From NCBI RefSeq assembly GCF_002094305.1, contig NZ_LWTX01000001.1:310001-374000 (forward strand): 64,000 nucleotides of DNA, in the 5' to 3' direction. Source of the stretch: Prescottella equi (GTDB lineage Bacteria; Actinomycetota; Actinomycetes; Mycobacteriales; Mycobacteriaceae). The translations under genes and the position numbers were made by a program. Positions 1-9,061 of the stretch are shown piece after piece. The notes beneath the pieces were generated by a model that did no database searches, was not told where the DNA came from, and was given only the letters and a program-made list of their open reading frames with translations. The first letter of the stretch is position 1, and each line of letters opens with the position of its first letter.

Positions 1-615
1 TTCGTCGACGTGCTGGGGCCGTCGCCCACCGAGGTGCTGTGCGACGTCCGCGGACCGGCAGTGCTCGTGCCCGCGTTCCTGGCGTCCGGGTACCACGTGC
101 ACACCGACGTGCCCCGTGCGGTCGCGGACAGCGGACACCCGCGGGTCGTCGTGACCCGCGCCCTCGGCCCGCACCCCGCCCTGGCAAGGGTGCTCGAACA
201 GCGACTGCGCGAATCCGGTTGGCGGCTCGGCGATGCCGTGGTGCTCGCCGCGGCGGGGTCGTCGGATCCGCGGGGCCGGCACGACGTACGCCGCGCCGCG
301 GCGATGCTGTCGGCGCGGGTGCGCCGTGACGTCCCGGTCGGCTACATCGCCTCCGGCACGCCGACGGTGGCCGAGGCCGTCGCCCGACTTCGGGCGGAGG
401 GGGAACGGCGCGTGCGCGTCGCGTCGTACCTGCTGGCGCCCGGCCTGTTCCACACGCGGCTGGGTCAGGCCGGGGCGGACGGGGTCGCGGACCCGCTCGG
501 CGCGCACGACGCGATCGCCGACCTGGTCGCCGAGCGCTTCTTCCTGGCGAGTCCGCGAGCGGCGCGGGTCAGCGGCGGAACCCCAGCTGCCGCTCGGCGT
601 TCGACAGTGCGCTGA
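1..615 (+). CDS. CbiX-type sirohydrochlorin chelatase, 5' truncated by window edge
   Basis: The frame is open at base 1, so the N-terminus lies outside the window; about 204 codons remain. CbiX/SirB-type chelatases insert a divalent metal into sirohydrochlorin for siroheme or cobalamin synthesis in the cytosol. Long actinobacterial members contain two similar halves. Here the end of half one is visible (P-A-F-L-A-S-G-Y-H-V, with the pocket histidine), followed by half two starting at the AAAGSSDP segment and ending in a YLLAPGLFH segment. The family assignment is good; which metal it inserts cannot be read from the sequence. The 3' end overlaps the convergent thioesterase-like gene by 47 bp. 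Confidence 0.75.
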   Translation, partial: FVDVLGPSPTEVLCDVRGPAVLVPAFLASGYHVHTDVPRAVADSGHPRVVVTRALGPHPALARVLEQRLRESGWRLGDAVVLAAAGSSDPRGRHDVRRAAAMLSARVRRDVPVGYIASGTPTVAEAVARLRAEGERRVRVASYLLAPGLFHTRLGQAGADGVADPLGAHDAIADLVAERFFLASPRAARVSGGTPAAARRSTVR

Positions 616-1378
616 CGATGCACGTGCCGATCGGTCCGCGCCGATCGAACATCGTCGTGCTACCGACGGAGATGCCGTCGACGCTGAGGTGATTGTCTGC
701 CTCGATGCCGATCTCCGGTCCCTCCGGCAGCCGGGACAGCGCGAGGGTCAGGTCTGCGTTGATGAACCCGATGCCGGCGGTGCCCCAGTTGGTCATGAGG
801 CTGGTGGTCTCGCCGACCATCGCGGCGCGGGCGAACGGTGACGGTTCCTCCCCGGCGACCACCGGGATCTGGTACTGCCACATGCGCTTGCGGCTCGAAC
901 CCTCGTGATCGCGCAGTGACGGTGACCAGCCGGCGGGATGGCCGTCGCTGCCGATCCACGGATGTGACGGTGCCTGCAACGGTTCGAGGAGGCTCAGCGG
1001 CGGCGGTTGCGGTGTGTCGGGGCGAGTCCAGAGCTCGCCCGGCGGCTGCTCCGAGCGGCGCAGGAACACCACCGAGGCGCGGGCGACGGCCTCGCCCTGC
1101 TGGATCACCTCGGCGTCGGCGACGCGGATACGGTTGCCGTCGCGGACGCTGCGGGTGACGACGTGGAGTTGCTCGGCCCGTGCCGGGCGGAACAGGTCGA
1201 CGGTCAGGCGCGCCGGCACGAATCCCTCTGCGCCGTGCTCGTTCTCGATGGCCCGCGCGAGGATGCCGGTGATCGCCGGCCCGTTGATCATGTCGGGTGA
1301 CCACTTGCTGATACCCATGTCGAGCGGGAAGAACCCGTCGCCGTCGCGGCGCAGGAATCCGATCTCGGTCGTGTCCAC
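569..1378 (-). CDS. Acyl-CoA thioesterase-like (hot-dog fold) protein
   Basis: A 269-residue protein resembling the actinobacterial thioesterase-like superfamily with two hot-dog domains (TesB-like architecture). The N-terminal half contains a substrate-pocket-like stretch around GFFPLDMGISKW and NGPAITGIL. The C-terminal half has the typical TTSLMTNWGTAGIGFINADL segment. I chose the GTG at 1378 because a GAAGGAG lies five bases upstream; the frame stays open further upstream, but that extension is basic and low in homology-like features. Probably cytosolic; the acyl substrate is unknown. It is transcribed divergently from the R2lox gene, with about 230 bp between them. Confidence 0.7.
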   Translation of the reverse strand: MDTTEIGFLRRDGDGFFPLDMGISKWSPDMINGPAITGILARAIENEHGAEGFVPARLTVDLFRPARAEQLHVVTRSVRDGNRIRVADAEVIQQGEAVARASVVFLRRSEQPPGELWTRPDTPQPPPLSLLEPLQAPSHPWIGSDGHPAGWSPSLRDHEGSSRKRMWQYQIPVVAGEEPSPFARAAMVGETTSLMTNWGTAGIGFINADLTLALSRLPEGPEIGIEADNHLSVDGISVGSTTMFDRRGPIGTCIVSALSNAERQLGFRR

Positions 1379-1611
1379 AACTGCTCCTTCGTCGACTGCT
1401 TCCCGGAACATACGACATCGGCGGTGACCGGAGACACAGGCATTGCCGTCGCGCGCCCGACTTCTTTGCGCATCGGTGTGCAGGAAACACTCCCGACGGG
1501 GGTCGAACCGGACTACCGTGAGAAGCGACCGGGCACGCTCGGCCCAATCGATACGTCCAGGTCCGGGACTGGGAGCGTGCGAGGCGGACGTCGGCGCAGG
1601 AGGTTCTTCGG

Positions 1612-2583
1612 ATGACCGCGACATCGGTGGACAGAGAGGGCTTCAGTTCGCTCCGCAAGGGCGGACTCAACTGGGACGCATTCCCGCTCAGACTGTTCGT
1701 GAAGGGCAATGCCAAGTTCTGGAATCCGGCGGACATCGACTTCACGCAGGATGCCGAGGACTGGGCCTCACTCACCAGTGAGGAGAAGCGCAGTTCCACG
1801 TACCTGTGCACCCAGTTCATCGCCGGCGAGGAGGCGGTCACCGAGGACATCCAGCCGTTCATGAAGGCGATGGCCGCAGAGGGGCGGTTCAACGACGAGA
1901 TGTACCTGACGCAGTTCTGCTTCGAGGAAGCCAAGCACGTCCAGGTGTTCCGGCGGTGGATGGACGCCGTCGGCCTCGACGGCGATCTCCACCCGTTCGT
2001 TGCCGAGAACCCGCACTATCGCACGCTGTTCTACGAGGAGCTGCCGCGATCCCTGCGGATCCTCGAGACCGATCCCAGTCCGGCCAACCAGATCCGCGCG
2101 AGCGTCACCTACAACCACGTCATCGAGGGCAGCCTCGCGCTCACCGGTTACTACGCGTGGCAGCGTGTGTGCACCGAGCGCGGGATCTTCCCGGGCATGC
2201 AGGAACTCGTCCGTCGCATCGGTGACGACGAGCGTCGGCATATGGCGTGGGGCACCTTCACGTGCCGCCGGCACGTCGCCGCCGACGACAGCAACTGGGA
2301 CCTCGTCCAGCAGCGGATGGGGGAGCTTCTCCCGCACGCGCTCGACATGATTCAGTGGGTCAACGACCAGTTCGAGGAACCGCCGTTCGGCATCGACCCC
2401 GCGGTGTATCTCGAGTACGCCGCGGACCGGGCGCAACGTCGCCTCGGTGCGATCGAGTCGGCCCGGGGCCGGCCGGTCGAGGAGATCGACCTCGACTACT
2501 CACCCGAGGCGCTCGAGGAGACGTTCGGTGAGGAGGACGCTGCGGTCATCGCCGAGGTCGCGGCGGAGGCGACATCGATGTGA
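1612..2583 (+). CDS. R2-like ligand-binding oxidase (Mn/Fe, Rv0233 type)
   Basis: A 323-residue protein of the R2-like ligand-binding oxidase (R2lox) family, a ferritin-fold relative of ribonucleotide reductase R2. It assembles a Mn/Fe centre, binds a fatty-acid-like ligand and forms a Tyr-Val ether crosslink. All expected residues are present with a constant +5 offset from M. tuberculosis R2lox: metal ligands E73, E106, H109, E172, E207 and H210, and crosslink pair V76 and Y167. An AGGAGG eight bases before the ATG fixes the start. It is often misannotated as the RNR beta subunit; no alpha subunit is adjacent, and the valine crosslink position argues for R2lox. The physiological substrate is unknown. 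Confidence 0.93.
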   Translation: MTATSVDREGFSSLRKGGLNWDAFPLRLFVKGNAKFWNPADIDFTQDAEDWASLTSEEKRSSTYLCTQFIAGEEAVTEDIQPFMKAMAAEGRFNDEMYLTQFCFEEAKHVQVFRRWMDAVGLDGDLHPFVAENPHYRTLFYEELPRSLRILETDPSPANQIRASVTYNHVIEGSLALTGYYAWQRVCTERGIFPGMQELVRRIGDDERRHMAWGTFTCRRHVAADDSNWDLVQQRMGELLPHALDMIQWVNDQFEEPPFGIDPAVYLEYAADRAQRRLGAIESARGRPVEEIDLDYSPEALEETFGEEDAAVIAEVAAEATSM

Positions 2584-2638
2584 GAGGTGTCTCCATCTCA
2601 GAGATCGCTTAATTGCCGCGGCTACCGTTCGCGGACCT

Positions 2639-3679
2639 ATGAGCGAACACGACAAACCCCGCCGCCGCAGACTCTCCACCCGACAGGTCGTCGCGCTCCT
2701 CGGCCTGCTCGTCGTCGCCGTCGTCGGTACGGTGTCGTACTTCACCGTGTTCGCCGACGAACCCGTGGTCAGGGCCGACCCCGACACGTCGCTCGAGGCG
2801 GGTCCGCCCGCCGACTCGGATGCCGACGCTCTCGCGCAGGCCCGCCGGAGCCTGCAGCAGACCAGCCTGCCGCTGTCGCTGTTGAACGGTGGGATGAACC
2901 AGCTGGTGGACGGGGGCCGGCAGCTCGACGACGGCGCCAACCAGCTCTCGGTGGGACTCGGGCAGGCTCGGGACGGGGCGGGGCAGCTGTCTGCCGGGCT
3001 CGACCAGTTGAGCGGAGGCGTCGGACAACTCGGTGACGGCGCGCAACAGATCAGCGGCGGCGTCGACGAGGTCGTGGACCGGCTCTCCGGGCTGGGGGAG
3101 CTGCAGGGGCAGGTCACCGGTTCGCTGCGGCAGGTGGCGGCAGCGCTGTCGGCATCCACCGATCCGGTGTCGCAGGCCGCGTCGGGGCGGGTGAACGACC
3201 TCGTCGCGCAGCTCGACGCCGAGGGGCTCGGACCGGACACCCTCGCGCAGCTCGCCATGCTGAAGGACGGCGCTCGTCAACTGTCGTACGAGCTGAGTGA
3301 TCCGTCCGCCCAGTTCGTCAGCGGTGTGGGACAGGTTGCGGACGGCGCCCGGCAGCTGAGTGACGGCCTCGCGCTCCTCGACGACGGTGGCAAGGCCCTC
3401 GCCGACGGAACCGGGCAGCTCGTCGACGGCACCGGGCCGATCACCGGTGTGGTGCAGGGGCTTTCGACGAACGTGTCCGACGCATCGAAAGCGCTGCCGT
3501 CGGCGCAGACGAAGGCGTCCGAGGCGGACACTGCCGTGCAGGCCGCCCCGGACGCCGACCGAACCCCGGCGTGGATCTACGTCGCCGGTGCGCTGACGCT
3601 GCTACTCGTCGTGGCAGCGGTCGCGCGGGGGTCGTTCGTGCTGGGTCGCCGTCAGATGTCGCCGAACGCGGCGGCGTAG
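2639..3679 (+). CDS. YhgE/Pip-like membrane protein with Gly-Gln-Leu heptad repeats
   Basis: A 346-residue protein with a basic N-terminus, one membrane segment (about residues 17-38), a long extracytoplasmic region and a second membrane segment near 308-328. The central region repeats the pattern Q-L-x-x-G-x-x-Q-L (about residues 85-150 and again 225-290), as in the YhgE/Pip family and phage-infection-protein-like coiled rods. Function is unknown; such proteins are anchored at both ends and span the periplasm. No Shine-Dalgarno precedes the ATG, and TACCGT lies 11 bases upstream, so the transcript may have an almost absent leader. It overlaps the convergent GNAT gene by 28 bp. Confidence 0.7.
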   Translation: MSEHDKPRRRRLSTRQVVALLGLLVVAVVGTVSYFTVFADEPVVRADPDTSLEAGPPADSDADALAQARRSLQQTSLPLSLLNGGMNQLVDGGRQLDDGANQLSVGLGQARDGAGQLSAGLDQLSGGVGQLGDGAQQISGGVDEVVDRLSGLGELQGQVTGSLRQVAAALSASTDPVSQAASGRVNDLVAQLDAEGLGPDTLAQLAMLKDGARQLSYELSDPSAQFVSGVGQVADGARQLSDGLALLDDGGKALADGTGQLVDGTGPITGVVQGLSTNVSDASKALPSAQTKASEADTAVQAAPDADRTPAWIYVAGALTLLLVVAAVARGSFVLGRRQMSPNAAA

Positions 3680-4161
3680 GTGATCGTCCCGCCCGGGATC
3701 GGGCGCCCGTCCAACGCGAGCACCATGAGGGCGTCCTCGGGTACGACGACGTTCATTCGCACGTCGTGCGCGGACGCGCGGGTGAACCCGAACCTCGGGT
3801 AGTACTCCGGGTGCCCGAGGACGGTCACGAAGTGCTCGCCGCGCTGCTTCGCGGCGTCGAGCACCGCACGGATCGCGGCCGAGCCGGCACCGGTCCGCTG
3901 ATACTGCGGCAGCACCGCGCACGGTGCCAGACACAGTGCGGGGGTGTCGCCGATGTGGCAGCGCGTGAGCAGCGCGAACCCGACGGGCTCGCCGTCGGCG
4001 TCGACGGTGAGCATCGACAAGCCGTCGACCCACGCCGGATCGCGGCGCAGCGCGTCGACGAGATCGGCCTCCTCGGCGGTGTCGAACGCAGCCAGCAGGA
4101 TCCGGCGGACGGCGTCGCTGTCGGTGTCGCTCTCGGGCCGGGTGGTCCAGTGAATGGTCAT
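3652..4161 (-). CDS. GNAT-family N-acetyltransferase
   Basis: A 169-residue YhbS-like GNAT acetyltransferase, predicted to transfer acetyl from acetyl-CoA to an unidentified amine. The acetyl-CoA pyrophosphate loop is Q-Y-Q-R-T-G-A-G-S-A-A (about residues 87-97). It is preceded by the LAPCAVLPQYQ strand and followed by the VLGHPEYYPRFGF motif typical of this subgroup. The ATG at 4161 has GGAAGG seven bases upstream; a longer start at 4179 lacks one. It lies 31 bp downstream of rsgA on the same strand and is probably co-transcribed with it. Confidence 0.85.
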   Translation of the reverse strand: MTIHWTTRPESDTDSDAVRRILLAAFDTAEEADLVDALRRDPAWVDGLSMLTVDADGEPVGFALLTRCHIGDTPALCLAPCAVLPQYQRTGAGSAAIRAVLDAAKQRGEHFVTVLGHPEYYPRFGFTRASAHDVRMNVVVPEDALMVLALDGRPIPGGTITYAAAFGDI

Positions 4162-4192
4162 GTAATCCTTCCGTTTCAAGGGGATTCGGGTT

Positions 4193-5296
4193 TCAGTCTC
4201 GGCGCCCGCGGAGGCGATACAGGGCTTTGATGTCGCGCGTGATGGCCTTGTCCGCGGCGGTGCGCTTGCCGGCCTGCCGGGCGTCGCCGCGAGACGCCGC
4301 CCATTCGCTCTCGCGCAGCATTCGGCGGTAGCGGTCGAGCCGCTCGAGGTCGAGTCGACCGTCGGTCACCGCGTCCTGGACCGCGCATCGCGGTTCGCTG
4401 CGGTGCCGGCAATCCCGGAATCCGCAGCCCCGGGCCATCTCTTCGATGTCACCGAAGACGTGCTCGATGCCGTCGCCGACGTCGTGCACGCCGATGCCTC
4501 GCAGTCCTGGGGTGTCGATCAGTACACCGCCTCCCGGGACGGGGAACAGTTCCCGGTGCACCGTGGTGTGCCGTCCCTTGCCGTCGGTGGCGCGGACCTC
4601 GTTCGTATCCATCCGGTCTTCGCCGAGCAGGGCGTTGGTCAGCGAGGACTTGCCGGCACCGGACGGGCCGAGCAGCACGGTGGTTCCGGGTAGGCGCCGC
4701 GCGAGTTCGTCGATGCCCTCTCTGGTGCGGGCGCTGACGGTGACGACGTCGACACCGATCGCCAGTGCGGAGACCTCGTCCGCTGCGGTCCCCGGATCGC
4801 ACTCGGCGGCATCGACTTTCGTCAGAACGATCAACGGTGTGGTGCCGGCGTCCCAGGCCAGCGCCAGCAGCCGCTCGATTCGGCCCGGCTTGATCGGTGC
4901 GGCGAGTGACACCACGACGCAGGCGGTGTCGACGTTGGCCGCCAGAACTTGGCGATGCGACGTCCGACCCACCGATGCTCGTGCGATCACGCCGCGTCGC
5001 GGCAGTACTGCCACGACTCGAGGTTGCGGGCCGAGTTCGAGTGCAGCCCAGTCTCCGGTGCACACCGTGTGCTCGGGATCGGACGTCGTGACGGCCGTGC
5101 TGTCGGCACGTACCGAACCGCTCGCGGTCAGTACGTGGCAGCGACCACGGTCGACCCTGGCGACGCGGGCAGCGACGAGCCCTCGGGATTCGTACTCGGT
5201 GAACTGTTCGGCGAGCGTGCCGTCCCAGCCGAGTGCGGCGAGGTCCTGTGCGGAGGAGTTGGGGGATGGTGTGGAAGACGATGGTGAAGAAGACAT
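4193..5296 (-). CDS. rsgA: Ribosome small subunit-dependent GTPase RsgA
   Basis: A 367-residue circularly permuted GTPase that acts late in 30S subunit maturation. Order seen: serine-rich N-terminus, OB-like domain (about 40-105), then the permuted GTPase with G4 TKVD (159-162), G1 GPSGAGKSS (210-218), G2 around HTT (243-245) and G3 DTPG (261-264). A C-terminal zinc knuckle uses C291, C296, H298 and C304. The ATG at 5296 has GAAGGG upstream. A 22-codon ORF with an excellent SD lies 93 bp upstream on the same strand, and a GNAT gene follows. Length and motifs are complete. Confidence 0.93.
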   Translation of the reverse strand: MSSSPSSSTPSPNSSAQDLAALGWDGTLAEQFTEYESRGLVAARVARVDRGRCHVLTASGSVRADSTAVTTSDPEHTVCTGDWAALELGPQPRVVAVLPRRGVIARASVGRTSHRQVLAANVDTACVVVSLAAPIKPGRIERLLALAWDAGTTPLIVLTKVDAAECDPGTAADEVSALAIGVDVVTVSARTREGIDELARRLPGTTVLLGPSGAGKSSLTNALLGEDRMDTNEVRATDGKGRHTTVHRELFPVPGGGVLIDTPGLRGIGVHDVGDGIEHVFGDIEEMARGCGFRDCRHRSEPRCAVQDAVTDGRLDLERLDRYRRMLRESEWAASRGDARQAGKRTAADKAITRDIKALYRLRGRRD

Positions 5297-5389
5297 GGTG
5301 AGACCCTTCGGGATCGGGCCCCGTCCGAGGACGCGCTTCACCCTCGGCGCGCTGTTGCGCACCGTCCGGTCAGGAAGAGGGGATTCGAC

Positions 5390-5458
5390 TCAGATCGAGG
5401 CCCGGGATGTGAGGATGGTCCGGGCAGTGCCCACGGCAGTGGCTGTCACCGCAATCAT
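5390..5458 (-). CDS. Small leader-like ORF (22 aa) upstream of rsgA
   Basis: A 22-codon frame starting MIAVTATAVG, rich in Ala, Thr and Val, on the same strand as rsgA and ending 93 bp before its start. Its SD is AGGAGGTGA (5471-5463), nine bases matching the 16S anti-SD, with seven bases between AGGAGG and the ATG. This is the strongest SD in this part of the window, which suggests real translation. It could be a regulatory leader peptide or an independent micropeptide. No homology is recognised. Confidence 0.5.
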   Translation of the reverse strand: MIAVTATAVGTARTILTSRASI

Positions 5459-5689
5459 CGACTCACCTCCTGGTCGCTCTCGAACGTCTGCGGACGACCC
5501 TAGCGACCGGTGCCGTTGCTCCGCAACGTGATTTTCGCGGGCGGTCCGCGCAGGCGGGTGAGGCGGCGGGTGAACTTCGAGCGAAAACTCCGATCGGGAC
5601 ACTCGGGGTGATTCGCTCGGTATGGTCCGGCGTGGTTCTGCGGTCCGGTGAGGTCCGGCGCGTTCGTGTTCCGGGGGAGAGGGTTTCAC

Positions 5690-6754
5690 ATGAGGCATCC
5701 GAGATTTTCGGCGACGCGTCTGTTCGTGGCCGCAGCCGCCGCGGCGGTGGTCCCGCTGGTCGCCGTTCCGGCAACGGCGTCCGCGGGCGGCGACACCGTG
5801 GGCGGCGACTCCTCGGGCGGTGCGGTGACGGCAGTGTCGAAAGCCTCCGGCGCGTATCTGGTGAAATCGACCGCGGTATCCGATCGCAGGGTGAACATCT
5901 CGGTGTACTCGCCCTCGATGGACCGCAACATTCCGCTCGAGGTCATTCGTCCCGCGGACGGGAGCGTGCCGCGCCCCACGTTGTACCTCCTCAACGGCGC
6001 GGGCGGTGGCGAGGACCGGGCCACGTGGCAGCGGAACACGGACATCAACCAGTTCTTCCAGGACAAGAACGTCAATGTCGTCACCCCACTCCAGGGCGCC
6101 TTCAGCTACTACACCGACTGGCAGAAGGACGACGAGAAGCTGGGCCGCCAGAAGTGGCAGACCTTCATGCTCGAGGAACTGCCTCCCGTCATCGACGCCG
6201 AGTTCGGTACGAACAAGGTGCAGTCGATCGTCGCGATCTCGATGACCGGCACGTCGGTTCTCAACTACGCGATCGCCAAGCCCGGCTTCTACCGGAGTGT
6301 CGGCTCGTTCAGCGGCTGCGCCGAGACGGCGACGCCGGCCGGCCAGAGTTTCATCCAGACCGTGGTCGGTCTCCGCGGCGGGGTGGACGTCACCAACATG
6401 TGGGGGCCGCTCGACGGGCCCGGCTGGGGGCAGAACGATCCGGTGGCCAACGCCGAACGCCTGCGGGGCACGGAACTGTACATCACCACCGGGTCGGGAC
6501 TGCCCGGTCCGCACGAGACACTGGACGGTCTCGGGATCGACGGTCGCCCGGCCGCGCTGGCCAACCAGGTGATCGTGGGCGGCATCATCGAAGCGGCAAC
6601 GAACTACTGCACCCACAATCTCGCGAATCGTCTGGCCCAGTTGCAGATTCCGGCGACGTTCGACTTCAAGCCGGGTGGCACGCACTCGTGGGGCTACTGG
6701 CAGGACGACCTGCACAACTCCTGGCCGATGATCGCGCGGTCGTTGGGGATCTGA
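5690..6754 (+). CDS. Secreted mycolyltransferase (antigen 85 / corynomycolyl transferase family esterase)
   Basis: A 354-residue secreted alpha/beta hydrolase of the antigen 85/corynomycolyltransferase family, which moves mycolic acids between trehalose mycolates and arabinogalactan at the cell envelope. The signal peptide spans about residues 1-32 (two arginines, Ala/Val core, ATASA cleavage region). The nucleophile is S184 in A-I-S-M-T-G (classical members have G-L-S-M-x-G), and the catalytic histidine is H332 in G-T-H-S-W-G-Y-W, a family hallmark. The ATG at 5690 follows a GGGGGAGAG; upstream in-frame codons would bury the signal peptide. Clear evidence of a mycolate-containing host. Confidence 0.92.
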   Translation: MRHPRFSATRLFVAAAAAAVVPLVAVPATASAGGDTVGGDSSGGAVTAVSKASGAYLVKSTAVSDRRVNISVYSPSMDRNIPLEVIRPADGSVPRPTLYLLNGAGGGEDRATWQRNTDINQFFQDKNVNVVTPLQGAFSYYTDWQKDDEKLGRQKWQTFMLEELPPVIDAEFGTNKVQSIVAISMTGTSVLNYAIAKPGFYRSVGSFSGCAETATPAGQSFIQTVVGLRGGVDVTNMWGPLDGPGWGQNDPVANAERLRGTELYITTGSGLPGPHETLDGLGIDGRPAALANQVIVGGIIEAATNYCTHNLANRLAQLQIPATFDFKPGGTHSWGYWQDDLHNSWPMIARSLGI

Positions 6755-6892
6755 TCACGCGTCCCGCACGCCCCGGCTCCTCGGGCGAGACTCGATAGTT
6801 GCGCTACGTACCTTTGGGTTGGTTTCATCGACGGTGCACGTGTGGTCGGGGAGTCATCGTGGTCGGGGCGGAAGTGGGGAGGGTCGGCGTCC

Positions 6893-7243
6893 ATGCCGTA
6901 TCTGGGTTTGATCGTGATGGTCCTGTGGGTGTTCTGTCTGGTCGACGTGATCGTCGCCGACGAGCACGCCGTACGGAACATCCCGAAGGTCGGTTGGGCC
7001 GTCGTCGTCGTGCTGGTGCCGCTGCTGGGCTCGGTGCTGTGGCTGGTCGCGGGCCGTCCGGAAGGCGGATACAGCGCATCGCGTCGTTCCGGACCGCCGT
7101 CGGCGTTCCCCGAGTACGACCGGCCGGGACGACACATCGCGCAGGACTCGGAGACCGACGAGGAGTTCCTGCGGCGTTGCCGGGAGCGCGCCGAGGAGCA
7201 GCGCCGGATCGGTCGGGAGCAGCGGCGGGCTCAGCCCGACTGA
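6893..7243 (+). CDS. PLDc_N-domain small membrane protein
   Basis: A 116-residue protein with two membrane helices (about 3-21 and 30-50) separated by a short acidic loop (V-A-D-E-H). This is the usual layout of the phospholipase D N-terminal (PLDc_N) domain, seen here without any nuclease domain. The C-terminal half is a charged, arginine- and glutamate-rich cytoplasmic tail. Function is unknown. The ATG has a G-rich GGGGAGGG upstream. It is convergent with the MobA-MoeA gene, with 7 bp between their ends. Confidence 0.75.
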   Translation: MPYLGLIVMVLWVFCLVDVIVADEHAVRNIPKVGWAVVVVLVPLLGSVLWLVAGRPEGGYSASRRSGPPSAFPEYDRPGRHIAQDSETDEEFLRRCRERAEEQRRIGREQRRAQPD

Positions 7244-7250
7244 CCCGCCG

Positions 7251-9020
7251 TCACGTCGGGAGGGGCAGCAGCTCCACACTCTGACCGTCGACCGGGGCGG
7301 GCGGGACGAGCGCGAGCGCCTCCCTCCCGATCAGCCCCGCCAGGTGTGCGGTGCGCACGATCGTGTCGGCCCGCCAGGTCCCGTCCACCTGCCGCGTGAC
7401 GGGCACGATCCGGGCGACCGAGGCACCGACCTGCGACGCGTTCGACACCGCGCCGGTCATCGGTACGACGGGCGTGCGCACGGTCAGCGCGTCGACGATC
7501 GCCGGCATCACCATCAGCAAGGTCGCCACCGCCGCGACGGGATTGCCGGGCAGTCCAAGGACCACCCGGCCGTCGGGCAACATGGCGGTCACCTGCGAAC
7601 CTCCGGGCCGACAGCGCACCCGTCCGACGACGATCCGGGCGCCGGCACGCAGAAGTGCGCTGCGGAGTTGATCGGCGGCGCCGCCACCCGTCGCGCCGAC
7701 GACCACGATCACATCGGCGTCCCGGGCGCCGTCGAGGAGGGTGTCGAAGCCGTCGGCGGTGTCCCGAAGATGCGTGTCGGCGACGGTTCGGACCCCGCAG
7801 TGCCGCAGCAGGTCCGGCAGCACAGGTCCCAGCGAGTCGCGCGTCTGACCGGCGCGCAGGGGGCCGCTGCGTCGAATCTCGTCGCCCGTCACCACGACGT
7901 GTGCGCACACCGGTCCGCGCACCTCGGCCGTCGTGGCCTCCGCGCTCGCGGCGGCCGAGACGAGCATCGGAGTCACCGCGGTCCCTGCCTCGGCGAGGTG
8001 ATGGCCGGGCTGCCAGTCCTCGCCGCGGCGACGGGTGTCGTCGCGCTCCGGGGTCTCGGGGCGCCGCACCACGAGCCTGCCCACCGAATCCGGTGCCACG
8101 TCCACGAATTCGTCCCGGATCACCGACGTCGCACCGCGCGGGACCTGGGCGCCGGTCGCGATCCGCACCGCGTCCCCGGGGGTGAGCACGAGATCGGAGG
8201 CCGCCCCGGCGTATCGGATCTCGGCGTGCAGTCGCCACGGTCCCCGTCCCGAGACGGCATAGCCGTCCATCGCGGAGACGTCGAAACGGGGCAGCGCCTC
8301 CGCCGCGACGAGCGGGGCAGCGAGTGTGGCCCCCAGCGCGTCGCCGAGAGCGGACGCACGGATCGGTAAGGGCGCGAGCGTGTTCCGGATCGTCGTACGC
8401 GCCGTAGTGATGTCCATCGGCCCCGGCACGTGGGTGACGCGGGCCCGCTCGACGTCGGCCGGAGTGTCGCAGTCGGCGACGCCCGCGCACACCAGCGTGA
8501 CGTGACGGTCCGGCACGAGCGACTTCATCGGCAGGTTCGTGAGGTCGGGCAGCGCGTCGAGACGCGCGGCGAGCGCGGTCCGGCGCCACGCCGACAGCAG
8601 GAATTGCAGTCGGCCGGCGTCGTCCTCCGCGAACGCGGCCTCCGCGCCGGGGTCGGCGCCCAGGCTCGCGACGAGAGCCGCGACGACCGTCGCGTCGAGG
8701 CTCGGCAGGTCGGCGGCGAGAAGCACGACGATGTCGCCGGGTGCTCGATCGAGCGCGGCCAGGCCCGCAGCCAGCGCGGCGACCGGGCCGGCGCCGGCGG
8801 GTGACTCCTGCGTCTGCACGATCGCGGCCGGCAGGTCGTCGCGGTGCGGACCCACGACGACCACCCGATCACAGTCGGCGACGGCGTCCAGTGCGGTGTC
8901 GAGCATCCGACGGCCCGCCACGACGAGGCCGGGTTTGTCGATCCCGCCCATCCGGGTCGCACGTCCACCGGCGAGCACGATCGCGGCGGGGTGCCCGCCG
9001 GGAGGGCCGAAGGTCTGCAT
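7251..9020 (-). CDS. MobA-MoeA fusion: molybdenum cofactor guanylyltransferase/molybdotransferase
   Basis: A 589-residue two-domain protein for molybdenum cofactor synthesis. Residues 1-190 form a MobA-like nucleotidyltransferase with LAGGRATRMGG near the N-terminus and ADLPSLD as metal-binding motif; it would attach GMP (or CMP) to the cofactor. From about residue 195 a MoeA-like domain follows, with SAMDGYA, GDAVRIATGA, the VVGATGGGAADQL segment and LPGNPVAA. This domain inserts molybdate into adenylylated molybdopterin. The MoeA motif usually read S-x-G-D is V-G-A-T-G-G-G here, a visible divergence. An ATG at 9038 would add six residues. Probably co-transcribed with the ATL and hydrolase genes upstream. 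Confidence 0.85.
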   Translation of the reverse strand: MQTFGPPGGHPAAIVLAGGRATRMGGIDKPGLVVAGRRMLDTALDAVADCDRVVVVGPHRDDLPAAIVQTQESPAGAGPVAALAAGLAALDRAPGDIVVLLAADLPSLDATVVAALVASLGADPGAEAAFAEDDAGRLQFLLSAWRRTALAARLDALPDLTNLPMKSLVPDRHVTLVCAGVADCDTPADVERARVTHVPGPMDITTARTTIRNTLAPLPIRASALGDALGATLAAPLVAAEALPRFDVSAMDGYAVSGRGPWRLHAEIRYAGAASDLVLTPGDAVRIATGAQVPRGATSVIRDEFVDVAPDSVGRLVVRRPETPERDDTRRRGEDWQPGHHLAEAGTAVTPMLVSAAASAEATTAEVRGPVCAHVVVTGDEIRRSGPLRAGQTRDSLGPVLPDLLRHCGVRTVADTHLRDTADGFDTLLDGARDADVIVVVGATGGGAADQLRSALLRAGARIVVGRVRCRPGGSQVTAMLPDGRVVLGLPGNPVAAVATLLMVMPAIVDALTVRTPVVPMTGAVSNASQVGASVARIVPVTRQVDGTWRADTIVRTAHLAGLIGREALALVPPAPVDGQSVELLPLPT

Positions 9021-9061
9021 GGCCCAATGCTGCCCCATCGGGTGTACGCGTGCGCCGCCGG

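Noticed and set aside
5390-6715. A long minus-strand frame across the mycolyltransferase gene
   Set aside because: No domain, and it runs antisense to a clear secreted enzyme. Only its last 22 codons, with their own SD, are kept as a separate small ORF.
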